DNA from: Strix aluco
Taxonomy: Eukaryota; Chordata; Aves; Strigiformes; Strigidae
DNA: 64,000 nt
Direction: 5' to 3'
Assembly (NCBI RefSeq): GCF_031877795.1
Contig: NC_133933.1
Location: 64,306,984 to 64,370,983 of the forward strand
The notes beneath the pieces are model-generated. The model saw only the letters and a program-made list of their open reading frames with translations, had not been told where the DNA came from and made no database searches. Positions 1 to 12,100 of this stretch are shown here, in pieces. The translations under genes and the position numbers were made by a program. The first letter of the stretch is position 1. The number at the start of each line of letters is the position of its first letter.

Positions 1-1394
1 AGCATTAGGAAAAGGTAACATAAGCATACTCCCATGCTTACTTTCTGGTTATTAACCAACATGCCAATCAGAAATACTTTGGATTTATGTTGGAAAACTA
101 TTAATGACAAACTTCAAGAAGTAAGTAGGGCAAACCTTTCGTTTTAAAGCATACATCCTCCATACCAAACTGAGACCCTGAAGGAGCTTACTCCTTGGGA
201 TGTTGTCTAGAGGACACTTCCCGACAGCTGATGTTTATTTTTGTACCAGGTGTCTTCTGTACCTCTGAGGCTGAGCTTGCGTATTGTTCATTAGGTGCTA
301 ACTTCATTACCCACTCCTGACAGGGAAGACATTAAACAAGGTGCATCCTCTCCAAACATTTATGGGGACAAGATTCCTACCCCAAAGGTTTTCCACTGGG
401 TTTTCCACTGATGTAGTGTTGGAGAGGCCAGTGTATCCAGACCAACTCTTGCCGTGACTGCAGATGAAATTGCAGAAGATGAGAGGAGCACCATACTGAA
501 GACAACATTCAACTGGGCTTTCGGAAGGGTGAGGCAAGTCTGATCTGCAGCTTTTAGTGTGACACTGAGAAAATAATGTCTTGATTTCCAGCCTGATAGT
601 GAAGCTAACACTACATTTCCTTGCAGAGGGAAAGATCTGTTCGGGGGATCTTCACAATGATAGAACAAGGAGTCAGGGAGCTTGGGCTCTGTGTGGTCTT
701 TTCCATGTTGCCCTGGCTCCTTCCCCTGGCCAGGCAGCCAGGTCCAAGCAGGGAGGCACATCATGTACTGAACTCCCCTACAGAGATGCTGGATCCCATT
801 CCAACATTGAAGATCTGATTCCTGTCATCATGCAACCACATTTAGTCACCTTTTTATTTTCATTTTTTTTCAATGGTGTGACAGACTTGCCTTGCCAAGC
901 TGAGAAAGCTCAGGGAAATATCTGCAGAGATGCAGAGCGGGTGAGTCATGCAGAGCCTGGGGGCTGACGGCAGAGACCCTTGTGTGGAAAGCTGTGGTTA
1001 AAGGAGGTGGGAGGGTTTCTTGCTGGCCACAGGACTGAAGTGGGCAGGTGTAGATGAGTCAAGTGAAGGTTGTTGCAAAACAAGATCTCTGAGAGTGAAA
1101 TCAGTGGGGTTGCTGGTAACACTGTGGAGTTTTATGGGTCAGCTTGAAGCTGCGATTTCCTTTCTATACCCTCCTACTACTTCTTGACAGCCATGCTGCT
1201 CCTGCCCTTCACTTTTTCTCTTCATTTACTTTTTCTTTCTTCTTCCATTTTTCATCATTTGTGTGCTTATACCAGCTAAATGCTTTAGCTCCCTTGTTTA
1301 ACCAGCTGATGACAGTACTGTGAGTTTTCTTTCACAGGCTGACTGATGTGAAAATAATGAGTAAAAAAATAATACTATCATAGTACCAGCCATA
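1..1394. other. Intergenic, no gene recognised
   Basis: Several short open frames occur on both strands, but none resembles a known protein and none is bounded by convincing splice sites. No tail-like CR1 motif or LTR end was seen. From memory of mammalian synteny, the next gene to the left could be FNDC1, but no FNDC1-like exon is visible here. Confidence 0.5.
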
Positions 1395-1590
1395 CAGAAG
1401 CATAGTGGGTAGGATGCTGCTTTTCAGGAGAAGAGTGGGTGTCCACCCCCTGGCTCTGGTACAGACGACCTGTATCATCTTCAGCATGACATTTCACCTC
1501 TCTGCACCACAAGTCCCCATCTGTAACATGGGGTTAATAGTGCTGCCTTTCCTCATAGGGATACTGTGAGGAAAGGAGTAGTTAACAACT
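1395..1590 (+). repeat. Ancient MIR-like SINE
   Basis: The stretch follows the MIR consensus in order: a 'catagtgggtaggatgctgc' start, a central block around 'ctggctctggtacag', a 'tttcacctctctgcacc' segment, then 'cccatctgtaacatggggtt' and 'cctcatagggatactgtgag'. This series is characteristic of MIR in amniotes. The tRNA-derived promoter boxes are degraded. It is a relic with no coding capacity. The assignment rests on recalled consensus, not a search. Confidence 0.7.
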
Positions 1591-2464
1591 CAACACAGTG
1601 ATGGGGCTGATTCATTTGGAGGGTGGCATAAGACAATCAGGAACTGCAGAGACCTGGAGCAAACCCAAAAGATGAGGTTTTTCAGGGTAAGACTTGTCCC
1701 TCTATTAACTGTTAGCATAACAGGACTCTGATCCATGTGGGATCCCTCTTTTTTTATAATACAAGTAATAAGTGAAAGTGTTAATTGAGACTATTTACTG
1801 GAGAAAGACTTTTGTGAAAACAGACCTATTTATAAACACAGAAGTAACATATTCAGCTTCTCATGCAGGTTGGTTCAAAGCAGTTCATAGAAACTGTTCT
1901 GATGAGAAACTCAGAGGTTGGCTGATGTTATTATAGAAGGTGTCTGCTTTCTTTGGAAATGTTACGTTTTTGTTGAAAAAAACAACACTAAAAATATCAC
2001 CCAAACTAAAAAACTTCTCAATGGGAAAAATATGTCATCATTGTTGGTAGAGACCTTAAAACTTTCATTCTACCTGTTTTTAACTTTCATGAGAAGCTTG
2101 GCCTGCATGACTCCCCTTTGTGCTTTTGATAAATTACAGTCTCATGAAAGTTGCAATCCAAATTTATTCAATGAACACCAAAACCATGGTTTTTGCACCA
2201 GGAAAGCTAAGCACATTTTGAAACAATATCACCCTGCCACTGATTGATGTCACCACACACATATGTGTGGCTCCAAGACCAGTCACTGGGGACTATGATC
2301 AGATGAATTTGATGGGGTGAATCAGGAGCTGAGTGTCTCCCATACAGGGGTCAGCCTGCAGCAGGATGGCCTACAGAGCCCACACTGCTGGCATGACAGA
2401 AGACGTCCAGCTTACAGTGGACCAGCCCATTAAGGCATACATGCAGCTTTAAAATGACTAGAGG
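1591..2464. other. Intergenic, no gene recognised
   Basis: An open frame of 109 codons at 1918-2247 (+) is AT-rich, lacks recognisable motifs and has no supporting splice or promoter signals. I see nothing else. Confidence 0.5.
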
Positions 2465-2588
2465 GACTGGAGTAACCTGGTCTAGTGGAAGGTGTCTCTG
2501 CCCATGGCAGGGGGTTGGAACTAGATGATCTTTAAGGTCCCTTCCAACCTAAACCATTCTGTGATTCTATGTTTTTATGATTCTATGA
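2465..2588 (+). mobile_element. CR1 LINE 3' end fragment
   Basis: The stretch contains the standard CR1 tail in sense orientation: 'cagggggttggaactagatg', 'atctttaaggtcccttccaa', 'cctaaaccattctgtgattc', then imperfect ATTCTATG repeats. Only the 3' untranslated end of the element is present, as expected from the usual 5' truncation of CR1. It encodes nothing. Confidence 0.88.
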
Positions 2589-5500
2589 CTTTAGGTGTTA
2601 CTGCCCTGTTCCTACTTGTCACCATTCCCTATCTGGAAGTTATAGCCAGCAGCAAATGCCAGTGGGTGGGATCTCACAGCTCTGGTACCAAGTCTGCTAC
2701 TTCTGTATTACAATGCTGAGTGATGGGGTTTGAAGTAAGCTGGAGATTTCCCACTGGAGAAAACCTGGGAGCCCTCACTTGCTCCGTTTTGCCTGCAGAC
2801 CAGTAGGAGCAGGACACTCATTGGGTGGCCAGTGACCAGCAGCATACAGCTGCTGGGCAGCCGCTGTTGCCCTCCCAGATGCTGAACTGTACAGTTATTC
2901 CAGATGAGGCAGAGTCTGTGCTTCCACCAACACACCTTGTTTAAAGCAGTATAACTTTTATTATGTGTACAAGTCTCAGTTGTAACCAGGTTATCTCTAA
3001 ACAGCTAATAATTTAATTTTATTTCTAAATGAAACTCTCAACAAGTCAGAAAAGGTTTTCCTGACCTTTCTGCATACACACAGCTATTCCCATCTATGTG
3101 TCACAAGAAATGTGCAGGGGCAAGTGCAGTGTTGCTACTGGACACATCTAGGACTTAGCTGAGTCCAGCAGTACTGCAGACATCTGGACAAACTTATCCA
3201 GAGATGGCCAGCACTCTGCAGCACTCACAGGATGCTTTTAGAATATAGGATTCTGTGTTTTTTTTGAAAAATGTTGTACCTAGAAAGGAGAGCTTGTAAA
3301 AGGCCTTAGAGGGATGGGGGCTTCGGTGCTGTGGCCCTGTCAAAAGACTTGTCTGAAAAGAGATAGCCTCAAACTGAGAGAGGTGCTGACGAAAATCAGA
3401 AACATCACATTGCAGGTCTCTGCAAAGGCTAATTAACACTGGTGACAGCTTACATCCTGTCTGCCGGTGGAAAGGAAACATGCAGTAGGCGTCCCACGGC
3501 TGACATTCATGCCTGGCGTTTCCCCGTGCTGCCGCCACAGGGTGGGCAGCAGACCACAGCCGGCAGCACGCTGGCACCCTGGTCCCGGAGAGCCGGCAGG
3601 CAGACACCTGACAGGGACCGGGGGTCACGGGGAGCCTCATTGCTCTGATGGAGGTTGCAGGCTGACTTGGAGGAGCACTCCCCACGGATGCCTCCCCCTA
3701 GTTAACTGCCATCCCTCCTGCCTCAGCAATTTTCTGCACGGTGTTTGCTGCTGTGCTCGGAAATCTTGGAAAGGCACATACAGCCGATTAACACTCAGAA
3801 GGACCCGTGTTCCCGAACCTGCCAGGAGCGCTGGCAACCCTGGCGATTGCTAGTTATGCCTCCAGGGCCTCCAGCCAGGACCTCCCCATGCTCAGCAGCT
3901 CGAGGCAGCCTGCGGAGGTCTTTTGCCAGCAAAGCATCAGCTCTGGGCTCGCCAGGACACCAGCTCTCCTAGCAAACAGGGTACTTTCAGGGACTTTCCC
4001 CATCACTGGCACAGGATCATCCCTCTCGGAAGGTGTTCAGGTGTTCCCAGCACGGCTCTACCTGGGCCAGCCAGCCTTTGCCAGCAGCATACCAAGAACC
4101 ATCTGAAACTGGCATGAGCTGGCCATCCCCAGTGGGCGGCTTGGAGAAGGTCTTCCTGCTTGGCAGGGCGGTAGCCTTGAACAGCAAAGACGTGTACTGC
4201 CCTGTGACAGGTTGCCACAGAGCCAGGTCCATCCAATGTGCCAGCATTGCCACAGCCTGTGTTTGACGTCTCCCCTGTCACCGGGTGAGGACCATCCTCT
4301 GCCCTGAGCCCAGGGCATGGGCAGGACCCAGCCATACCAGCGGTGCAGCCCCCATCTCTTTAGCTCCCTTTCTCACCCAGCAAACCCACTTTCCTCCCAT
4401 TCATTTCATAGATCAGACCTGGGTGTGAAATTCACTGGTGCTACAAGAGCATTTGAGAGGCTATGTCCATAATAGCAGCACCATCTACCTCCTCTAACTG
4501 GGGCTGCCCTGTGCAGCACCTCAGCAGCCCTTGAGAGGTTTCGCAGGATGCTCCTCGGGCGGCCCTGTCACGCGGCTGCTTTCGGGGCACACAGGACAAC
4601 CCCGGCTTCCCCACGGATGCTGAAGACTTTCACCTTGGCCGCCTGCAGTGCTCTCCCTGTAGGGGTGGAAGGTTTCTTACCAAGCACGAAGGTAAAGCCA
4701 TTTCCTCTCAGAAGACACACCACAGGACTTTTGCATGTTTCCTCTGTGTGCAAAGCACTGGCAGCAGCTGCTTTCCGTGGCAGCCAAGTGCCCTGCCCTG
4801 TCCTGCCCTGCCCTGCCACATCGGCTGTCCCAGTGGCAGCTCCCATCACCTCAGCCAGCCCATGGGAAGCACTGGACATTGGGCAGAAGATGGCCTGTGG
4901 GAAAGAAACCAGGCAGAAGGAGTGGGAGCAAGCGAGAAAACGTTTCCCCTCCTCAGCCTGACAGGAGGTCCCCAGCCCTGCCCTTGTGATGGATTGTTAC
5001 CGTGACTGGGAGAGCACGAGGTTTGCTAACACTAGCACAAAAACTGCCTGTCCAGCCTGGAGGAGCATTTTAAAACTACAAATCGCACCTGGAAAAAGCA
5101 CCAGCAAGAAGCAGAGAAAAAGCATCATCTCCATCCTGGTGCTCCCCAAGGAGTTTCCTATGAGGCCCCCCAGTTCAGGCAGAGAAGTGCAACTTCCAGG
5201 TGGGGGAATCTGAGGCAAAGATCAGACGGCTGATCAGTCTTGTGCACTAGTTGGGGGGTGCCTGCACCCCAAGCCCTGGCTGTACAGACCCATGAGCAGA
5301 CGGTAGCCATGTGCCAGCCCCCATGCCCTGGGGAGCAGCAGCCCCATTGGAGGATCAGACCCACACCCAGCTGCCCACCTTCATTTCTCTGTCTCCTCAG
5401 CTCCAAGGCTGATGGTTCAAATAATGTCTCTTTTTCTAAAGCGTCTTGAGATCCTGAATCACTTTTGTACTTGGGACTTTGTGGTGGTAGCCCATAGACT

Positions 5501-5724
5501 TTTTGGAGAGGATGTGCCTGTCTCTCTCCATATTCCTGTTCCCTGGGTTCATCTAGCACTAGCTTGCACAGCCCTGATTTAGCTACCCATCTCTGAGTCC
5601 TTCATAACCCTCCCAGGGAACCTCTTTTCCCACACTCTCCCCTCGCATTCAGTTGTGTCCAGGGCAGACCCTGCTGGTGCCTGGGCTGCAGGGCCCTCCC
5701 CAGCCCCGGCTGAGCCCCAGGGCT
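2589..5724. other. Intergenic, GC-richer block with many chance frames
   Basis: From about 3440 to 5720 the sequence is clearly more GC-rich than its surroundings and carries overlapping open frames of 65-165 codons in several frames on both strands. That pattern fits base composition rather than coding. No domain, signal peptide or splice-bounded exon was recognised. A short CCTGC tandem is listed separately. Confidence 0.45.
4791..4817 (+). repeat. Short CCTGC pentanucleotide tandem
   Basis: About five imperfect copies of the pentamer CCTGC form a small microsatellite inside the GC-richer block. It explains the Pro/Cys/Ala-rich shadow translations nearby. Confidence 0.75.
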
Positions 5725-6106
5725 GACTGGAAAAGCAGATCCATGCCTTGCTGGCAGTGGGCTTGAAGGTGAGCTCCTCTGACCTGCAGTGGTGGGAGGA
5801 CATCTGCACAGGCCCACTTCAGTGCTCAGATCTGACCTAGGTGAGACTCCAAGCTAAAGCCAGAGCAAAGCCAGACTAAATGTTTCAGGCTTAGGAAAAT
5901 TTGGCATTTTCCTTTTCCACCTGATTTTCAGTCCCACTTGTTGTGCTGCTGATTTCCTGCATGCCTGCAGGAAACTCACTTCATCCTTCTCCTCAGCTTC
6001 CTCCCAGTGAGGAATACTGAGATTTATGGGTGAATGAAAAGCAGCTAAGAGCTAGGTCTTGTTGTCACCCCAGTGCAAGCGTACTTGGCATGTACTTGTG
6101 CATTGC
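5725..6106 (+). pseudogene. Partial TAGAP duplicate: end of a RhoGAP exon plus following intron
   Basis: This stretch aligns with 38865-39254 inside TAGAP. The last 44 bases before 5769 match the 3' end of the TAGAP exon encoding '..HLLAVVLK', with about 8 substitutions and a 1-base deletion that breaks the frame. The next 338 bases match the following intron, with only about 8 substitutions and one 7-base deletion (about 97-98% identity). The GTGAGC splice donor is kept. Similarity stops near 5725 on the left and 6106 on the right, before the next TAGAP exon. It cannot encode a RhoGAP domain. It could be a recent small segmental duplication, or an older tandem paralog relic partly re-homogenised by gene conversion. 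Confidence 0.8.
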
Positions 6107-9100
6107 CCACTTGTGCTAGTGGAGACGGGCACCTTTGGGAGCAGGAAAGATGGGCTGTGGGGCCATTCCAATGCTATGATAAGCCCTAGGGCTGAGCTGA
6201 GCCAAGTAATGCTCATCCTCCTCTTGCTCAGGTGTGCCTGAAGCAGTGCCCATTCCCTGACAGAGCCTTTGGTGCTCACTGAAGCTGTGAGAGCTGGGCA
6301 AGTCTCATCTCAGCAGGGTGAGATGGCTCCACGTTTCTTTGGAGATCAGCTTCAAACTGTGCCATGGTGTCAGCCTGTATGAGCTATTTCAGCCACCAGC
6401 AGGAATGGAGCCAGAATGTTTCCACCCACTCCCTGCCTGTGCTCTCACATTTGGCAGGCTTTTAAGCCCTTTCACACAGTTACCCAGTGCCTCCACTGCC
6501 AGGCAATCTCCTGTTAGCCAGGTGCAGGAGTACTTAACACCCAGGTTCAGCCAAGCATCGGTGCCTGCAGCCTTGCATGGCTGTGAGTGACCCAGAAGGG
6601 CTCTGTTCTTAAGAAAACCAAGGCTGAAATGGGTAAACATGATCAGACAGCTCTTACTGGATGACATCTACTACTCCTACTCTTTCTCCCCTCCACACAT
6701 CACCTCCCACAAACAGCACCTTTTACTTCAGTCTCCATAAAACTGGTTAATAGTTAAATGTCAACCAGAGCAGCAAAACCTTTGCAATTCTGCAGCAGCC
6801 CTGAGCTCCCTGGTACCACGCAGCCGTCACAGCAAGTGAGGGCTCAGGAGGAAGCAGCTCATACTGTGTATGTGGGTGTGCTCCTCTTGTTGCACAAGAG
6901 GAGTGTGTTACTGGAGTATCGCTTGTTTCTCATTCCACGCGTGACCATGTCACCTGCTCTGCAGAGGAAAATGCATGCAGAGAGTCATAAGCAAGATGGG
7001 GAACAACCAGATGAAGCTGCAGTTGGCTGATGTAGGAGAACCTCCACATGCCTTTAAGATGTGCTTCACACCATATTGCTCTGACTCTGCTCTCTTTGAG
7101 GTCCCTGAGGATTTGAGTGTTACCTGTCATGGGAGCCAGGTGTAAATGAGATAGAAAATCCATCTGCGCTTCTTAGCCCTCCATGAGAGAGGGCAGAGTG
7201 GAAGGTGCAGGATCCTGAGTCAGTCTCAGCCCAGTTCACTGGAGGATCTGCAACCACAGATGGACCTGTGGTTTGCCAGAAACAAAAGTCCTTACTGCCC
7301 TTCATGGGCAAGTGCAAGTGTCTATAGGCCATCCCAGCCAATGGAGGACCCTGGTGTACTGCAGATAGGACTGCGTGTTCAGTGTTTTTATGGAAACACA
7401 ACCCAGCTGCTGGACCTGTTACATCCTCAAACATCAACCTCATCTCCTCTCCTGCCCCAGGCAGCAGTCACATCCCACTGTCCACTGCCGGGAAGCTAAG
7501 TGGCAGGCTCCTAGCCTCCGGTTACATCTTTTAAAACTCATTGAAAGAACTGGGGCTGGGGTGCAGTAACAGTGGTTCCCCTGCTCCACACGTATTGGTG
7601 GATTAATGAGAAACGACTTGGGCGTGGAAATTAGCCCTATAAAGCTGCAGCCTGAGACAATGCTGCTGTTTTTGCATATGAAAGAACTGGCAGTTGCTGA
7701 GATTTCAAGTACTCAGTGAAAAGCAAGGGACTTGAGGAGCTCCCACTGAAGGATAAAGTACCTCTCTGGTACTTCTCCTGCAACACCTGTCCATCAGTGG
7801 ATGGGATATTTAATTTTAAATCAGTTATAGCCATAAAAGCAAAATTCTATTTGCTTTAATGTCAAAATGGAGTCCCACGGAGTTGCCCGCCTCTGGGCAG
7901 GAGGAGGGATTTTAGCCAAACTCTTTGCATCTATTTCTTACTGAACAATACAATCCAGAAAAATAATATAAATACTATCAACTACTGTTTTTCTAAGCCT
8001 CTTGTGCTCAGCCTGACCCCGCAAAACTCATCCAGGAGGATGCCTTATCCCTGTCCCTACTGTGTATCAACTGTATGCAAGCCTTTTACTTCTTAGAAAT
8101 GCTCTCGATCAAAATGACTGGTTTCCTCTGCGAGTTGATCTCTACACTGTGTATCTGTATACAGGAGATTTATCAACGTTATTCCTCCTGGGTATGAATT
8201 TGGGTTTCCTTGAGACTGCAGGTGTGAAGCAGCTGTGAAACCTGGCATCCCCAGAGCCAAGGGGCAGCTGTCCCCACCTCTCCTGCAGCCAACGTCAACA
8301 GACGTGTCCATCAGTGTCTGCATGGCCTGTGACACCCAGCCTCGGCTTTGCTAGGGGATGACACAATGCTTTTAAACCCTCTGTGTGTCAGTGGTCCATA
8401 ACTCGCTTTAATTCAGGTAGATGATGGAGGCTGGGATAGGCAACTTGTTTTCAAGCCTCTTTCAACTGTTTATTAGCAAGACAACCACTTATAAGGAAGC
8501 TTTTATATACTAAAACTTGATGTGACCTTTGGGTATATTAAAAACAATTAGAAGAAGTAAGGAGATTAATTTTACCTTAGAAAAGTGTTTGAAACACTGG
8601 AACTGAAGGACTGTCAACACGCTGGTATCTGTATTTTTTAAAAGATTTGGAAAGATGATGAAACTGCAGAAAACTGCTGGAGGCTTTGAGAAAGCTCTGC
8701 AGTGCAAATCTGAAGGATATCAGACCAGATAGATTACTACAAGGAAGATTAGGAGATGACTCAGGGTGTGTGTGTGGATTCATTCATTTAGGGGAAACAG
8801 CTGCCACAAGGGGCTCTTGAAAGAAGAAATAGGCATTAGGAGAAGTGGTAGCTGTACAAGCTGGGAAAAATAAAATGTGGAAAAACTACACTGTTAATAA
8901 GCACTGTTAATAAAAACTGTGAAAATTTGAACCATGGTGAAAAAAATATCAAGGTAAATGGCAGTCTCTCTACTGAGATCTCCAAGTCAAAAGGAAGAGC
9001 CTTTTGTGGGGGTACATGTGTTAACTAAAAGGAGAAGTATTTTAGTCAGACACACATTGCTGACTGGGCTTGCTCCAAGACTGACCAGCTGAAATTCCAA

Positions 9101-12100
9101 TGTGGACATGCAGCCAGACTAGATGATTTTGTGGACTCTTTCCTGGTTTTGTGGATGTACCTCTGTGTCCATATTACCTGTTTTCCTAAGGAAAAAATAC
9201 CTCTCTTCTGCTTGATGTTCCCTCATCCTGCACACCTCACCTAAGCATAGTTTCCATCAGCCTCATCGAAGTGTTGTTCACATGCTCCTGCAAGGCCAAG
9301 GCCAGGTCTCACTCTTGGCCCTTCTCCTGGCTCAGACCATGACTCTGATGTGCCACTTCCACCGCTTCATTGCAAAACTAAGGGCCCAATTGCAAGATGG
9401 GGAAAGAATAAGTGTCTAAAACGGACAAACACATCCAGAGGCATCTAAAGAGACAAGTTCTTGCTTTCTTGGTAGAGCAGCAATATTTAACTACAGCCAG
9501 CCACACTTTTCTCTTATCTGCAGTTGTAAGGTTGGTCCTGCAGAGGCCCTAGATTGCAGCCTCCCAGAAACCCAGCGATGAGCATCCATCTCCTCTTGGT
9601 TAACAGCAGTAACTCTAATTCTACACAAGAAAATGTGTACACTGATTATGTCTCACAAATATCAAGTCAAGTGGATTTTCTTACTTCTTATACTTCTCTT
9701 TTTTTTGTATAATAGCTCTAAAAATAATCCCTGAAACCCCCCTACCTTAAGTGTTTTTTGAAAAATAACTAAAAAACCCAAGAAACTCTCCAGTCAGTTA
9801 TAAACAGGCGACGGGAAAATCCTGCACTTGACTAATTGTAGTACTGCAACTAGGCTTCATCTCTGGGGATTTCTCAAAGTTTAACTTCTGCATGAGTGAG
9901 CTAAGAGCCAAACCGAAAGTGAAAATTGGGCTCAGCTTGGAGCCCTGCTGAGCCAACCACAGATGAGCCTAGTAAATCTGCGACTCAGCTTTTACAGATC
10001 TACACCAAACAAAACAAACAGGTCTTTCTGGTGCTGGCTTGAAGAAGAAATTTGAAAAGAGCTCAATTTCTTAAGAACAGCTGCTCAAAATCTTATTTTT
10101 GGCAGGCTTGCTGAAAGTGGAAGAAATGCAAGAAGTTGACTCACATTTCAAATAGTTGGTTTTCAGCTGAGGAAACCTTACCTTTTTCAGTGAAAGCATT
10201 TTATATTCAGTTAAACTTTTCATGATGCAGAAGTCATTTCCAAAACAGTTTCAGTCTTCCCTTCATTTTTGCAAAGAGACAAATCTAACCTATTTTTCCT
10301 CAGCAAATTTACTACTTTGACCCTGATGGGGTCTCACCATGGAGATGGCTGGGGGGAGCAGCATGGTCAAGCAGTCGCAGCTGCCCTATAAGCACCCTAC
10401 TAGCTAACCTGGACCCTGCAAACAGGCACGTCAGTGGCCTCATCCTCAGCCCAGGGAAATCCACCCTCATCCTAACCTCAGAGAGCCTACTCACGGCAGA
10501 CTTCTCCATGCTTAGGTTATAAAAATATTTGCCAGGAAAATTCCAGGAAAACAGGAGCAGGTTCTTCATTTGAAAAGGATTACCAGATCCCTTCAAACTG
10601 GTAACCTTCTCCTTGCATGGCCCTCGGGTACCTGCTGTCTCAGGTACCTGTCCAGGCTATAACCTGCTTAGGCAGAAACCTGGTCCCTGTTTCACCCGTG
10701 GTGCCCTGATTTGGTTGTGCCCCAGGCACTGCGCTATAATAAGCAAGGTTAATAATAATCATGCTAAAGGCTAGATCAACAATATCAGAGTCAATCAAGC
10801 ATGCCCACCCTCAGACCCCAAACCCAGCCTCTCTATATATAACATACTGACACAGTAACCTTTCCTTATCAAAACAGTCGACTGACTGTTTATCTAGCAT
10901 TTAAGCATTCATTACTGGTTTTCAAATCAGCTATCTGATGTTTCCTGATTTATTTATGAAAGGCGCAGGCTTTCACTTCAGCTTCAGCTTTCAGCTTCAG
11001 CTCTTCTGTGGCAATAGAAGGAAAGGTTTTCTGAACCCTAGCAGGCAGAGAATGGATTATGAAGTATGATGCTCCCTGCTATCTGGTGTTTGTTTTCTGG
11101 TTGGGTTTTGCGGTTGTTTGGGGTTTTTTTCCTGCAACTGTTCTGCATACATGCATCTAAACTTTATATGGCTCATACATGTAGTAAAAAGGATCGCATC
11201 CTCCTCCTGCATCCCATCCACATAATTGTGCCGCATATTAGGAAATGCACCACAGATCAGACTAACTTTCCTTTTCCTGGCAGCACTAAAGGAAGGGACT
11301 CTGATTGTGCTCCAGGGCCCGAAGGATTTGCTTTTGTTCTTAGAAAGACCCTCTCCTCAGGTAAAATTATCAGCCTAAGCTCTAAATCCTTGGGGGAAGA
11401 AAAAATACCAGCTTTTCTGAAAGAGTCTCTGCCATAGAATTAAACCACAAACATCACTGGACAGCCTTTCTCTTCACACAGGCAAAACATCCAGCCCGTG
11501 CACAGGTCATCCAGCCCACTGCACTTTGCTGATGTTTCGTTTTCCTCCTACATTCAAACAAGTTGGTGCTTCTTCACAAAGCCCATACTTCTTAAATCAC
11601 TCAGGGGGAACTTAATTTATCGGTCTGAAGGTCTGGGAAATAACAGACACTACGCCTTCTGATTCTGCCTCAATCGCAATATTTGCCTTGCTAATGGACA
11701 AAGTGCATCTTGTGTTTCCCATCAATGCTATTCATTTCTGCTGAGAAGTGACTTATCAGAGAGAGCTGACTGAAAAAGAATAGAGAGATCTAAATGTATT
11801 CCTATCTAATTTCTTCTCACAGTCAGTTCAGATGTTTTTCATTTCCATTGTTTGGGGTAATTTAAAAAGTTTTAGTCGTTGTATTACATACACTTCCCAT
11901 CAGAAATTCCCCTAGATGATACCTATAGGCAGAATTCTTAAAATCAATCTGCAATGTCACTTTTATGATACGGGTTTGGGCTTTTTTTTTTTTTCTGCTG
12001 AGAAGCACAAGGAAAAGCGACTGTCTTTCCTGGTTCTTCGGGGTGTTTTATTGCTTTGGTTGTTTTGTTTGTTTGTTTGTTTGTTTTCTTTTTTTTTTTT

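Noticed and set aside
4548-4961. 137-codon frame in the GC-rich block
   Set aside because: Overlaps similar-sized frames in other phases, includes the CCTGC tandem, and has no domain or splice context.
5100-5160. 'KKQRKSIISILVL' as a relic of the TAGAP KKRKKV exon near the duplicate
   Set aside because: Resemblance is limited to a lysine-rich run with no nucleotide similarity beyond chance.
10600-10870. Possible old LTR with a TATATA motif
   Set aside because: No definable TG..CA ends, target-site repeats or family resemblance I could name.
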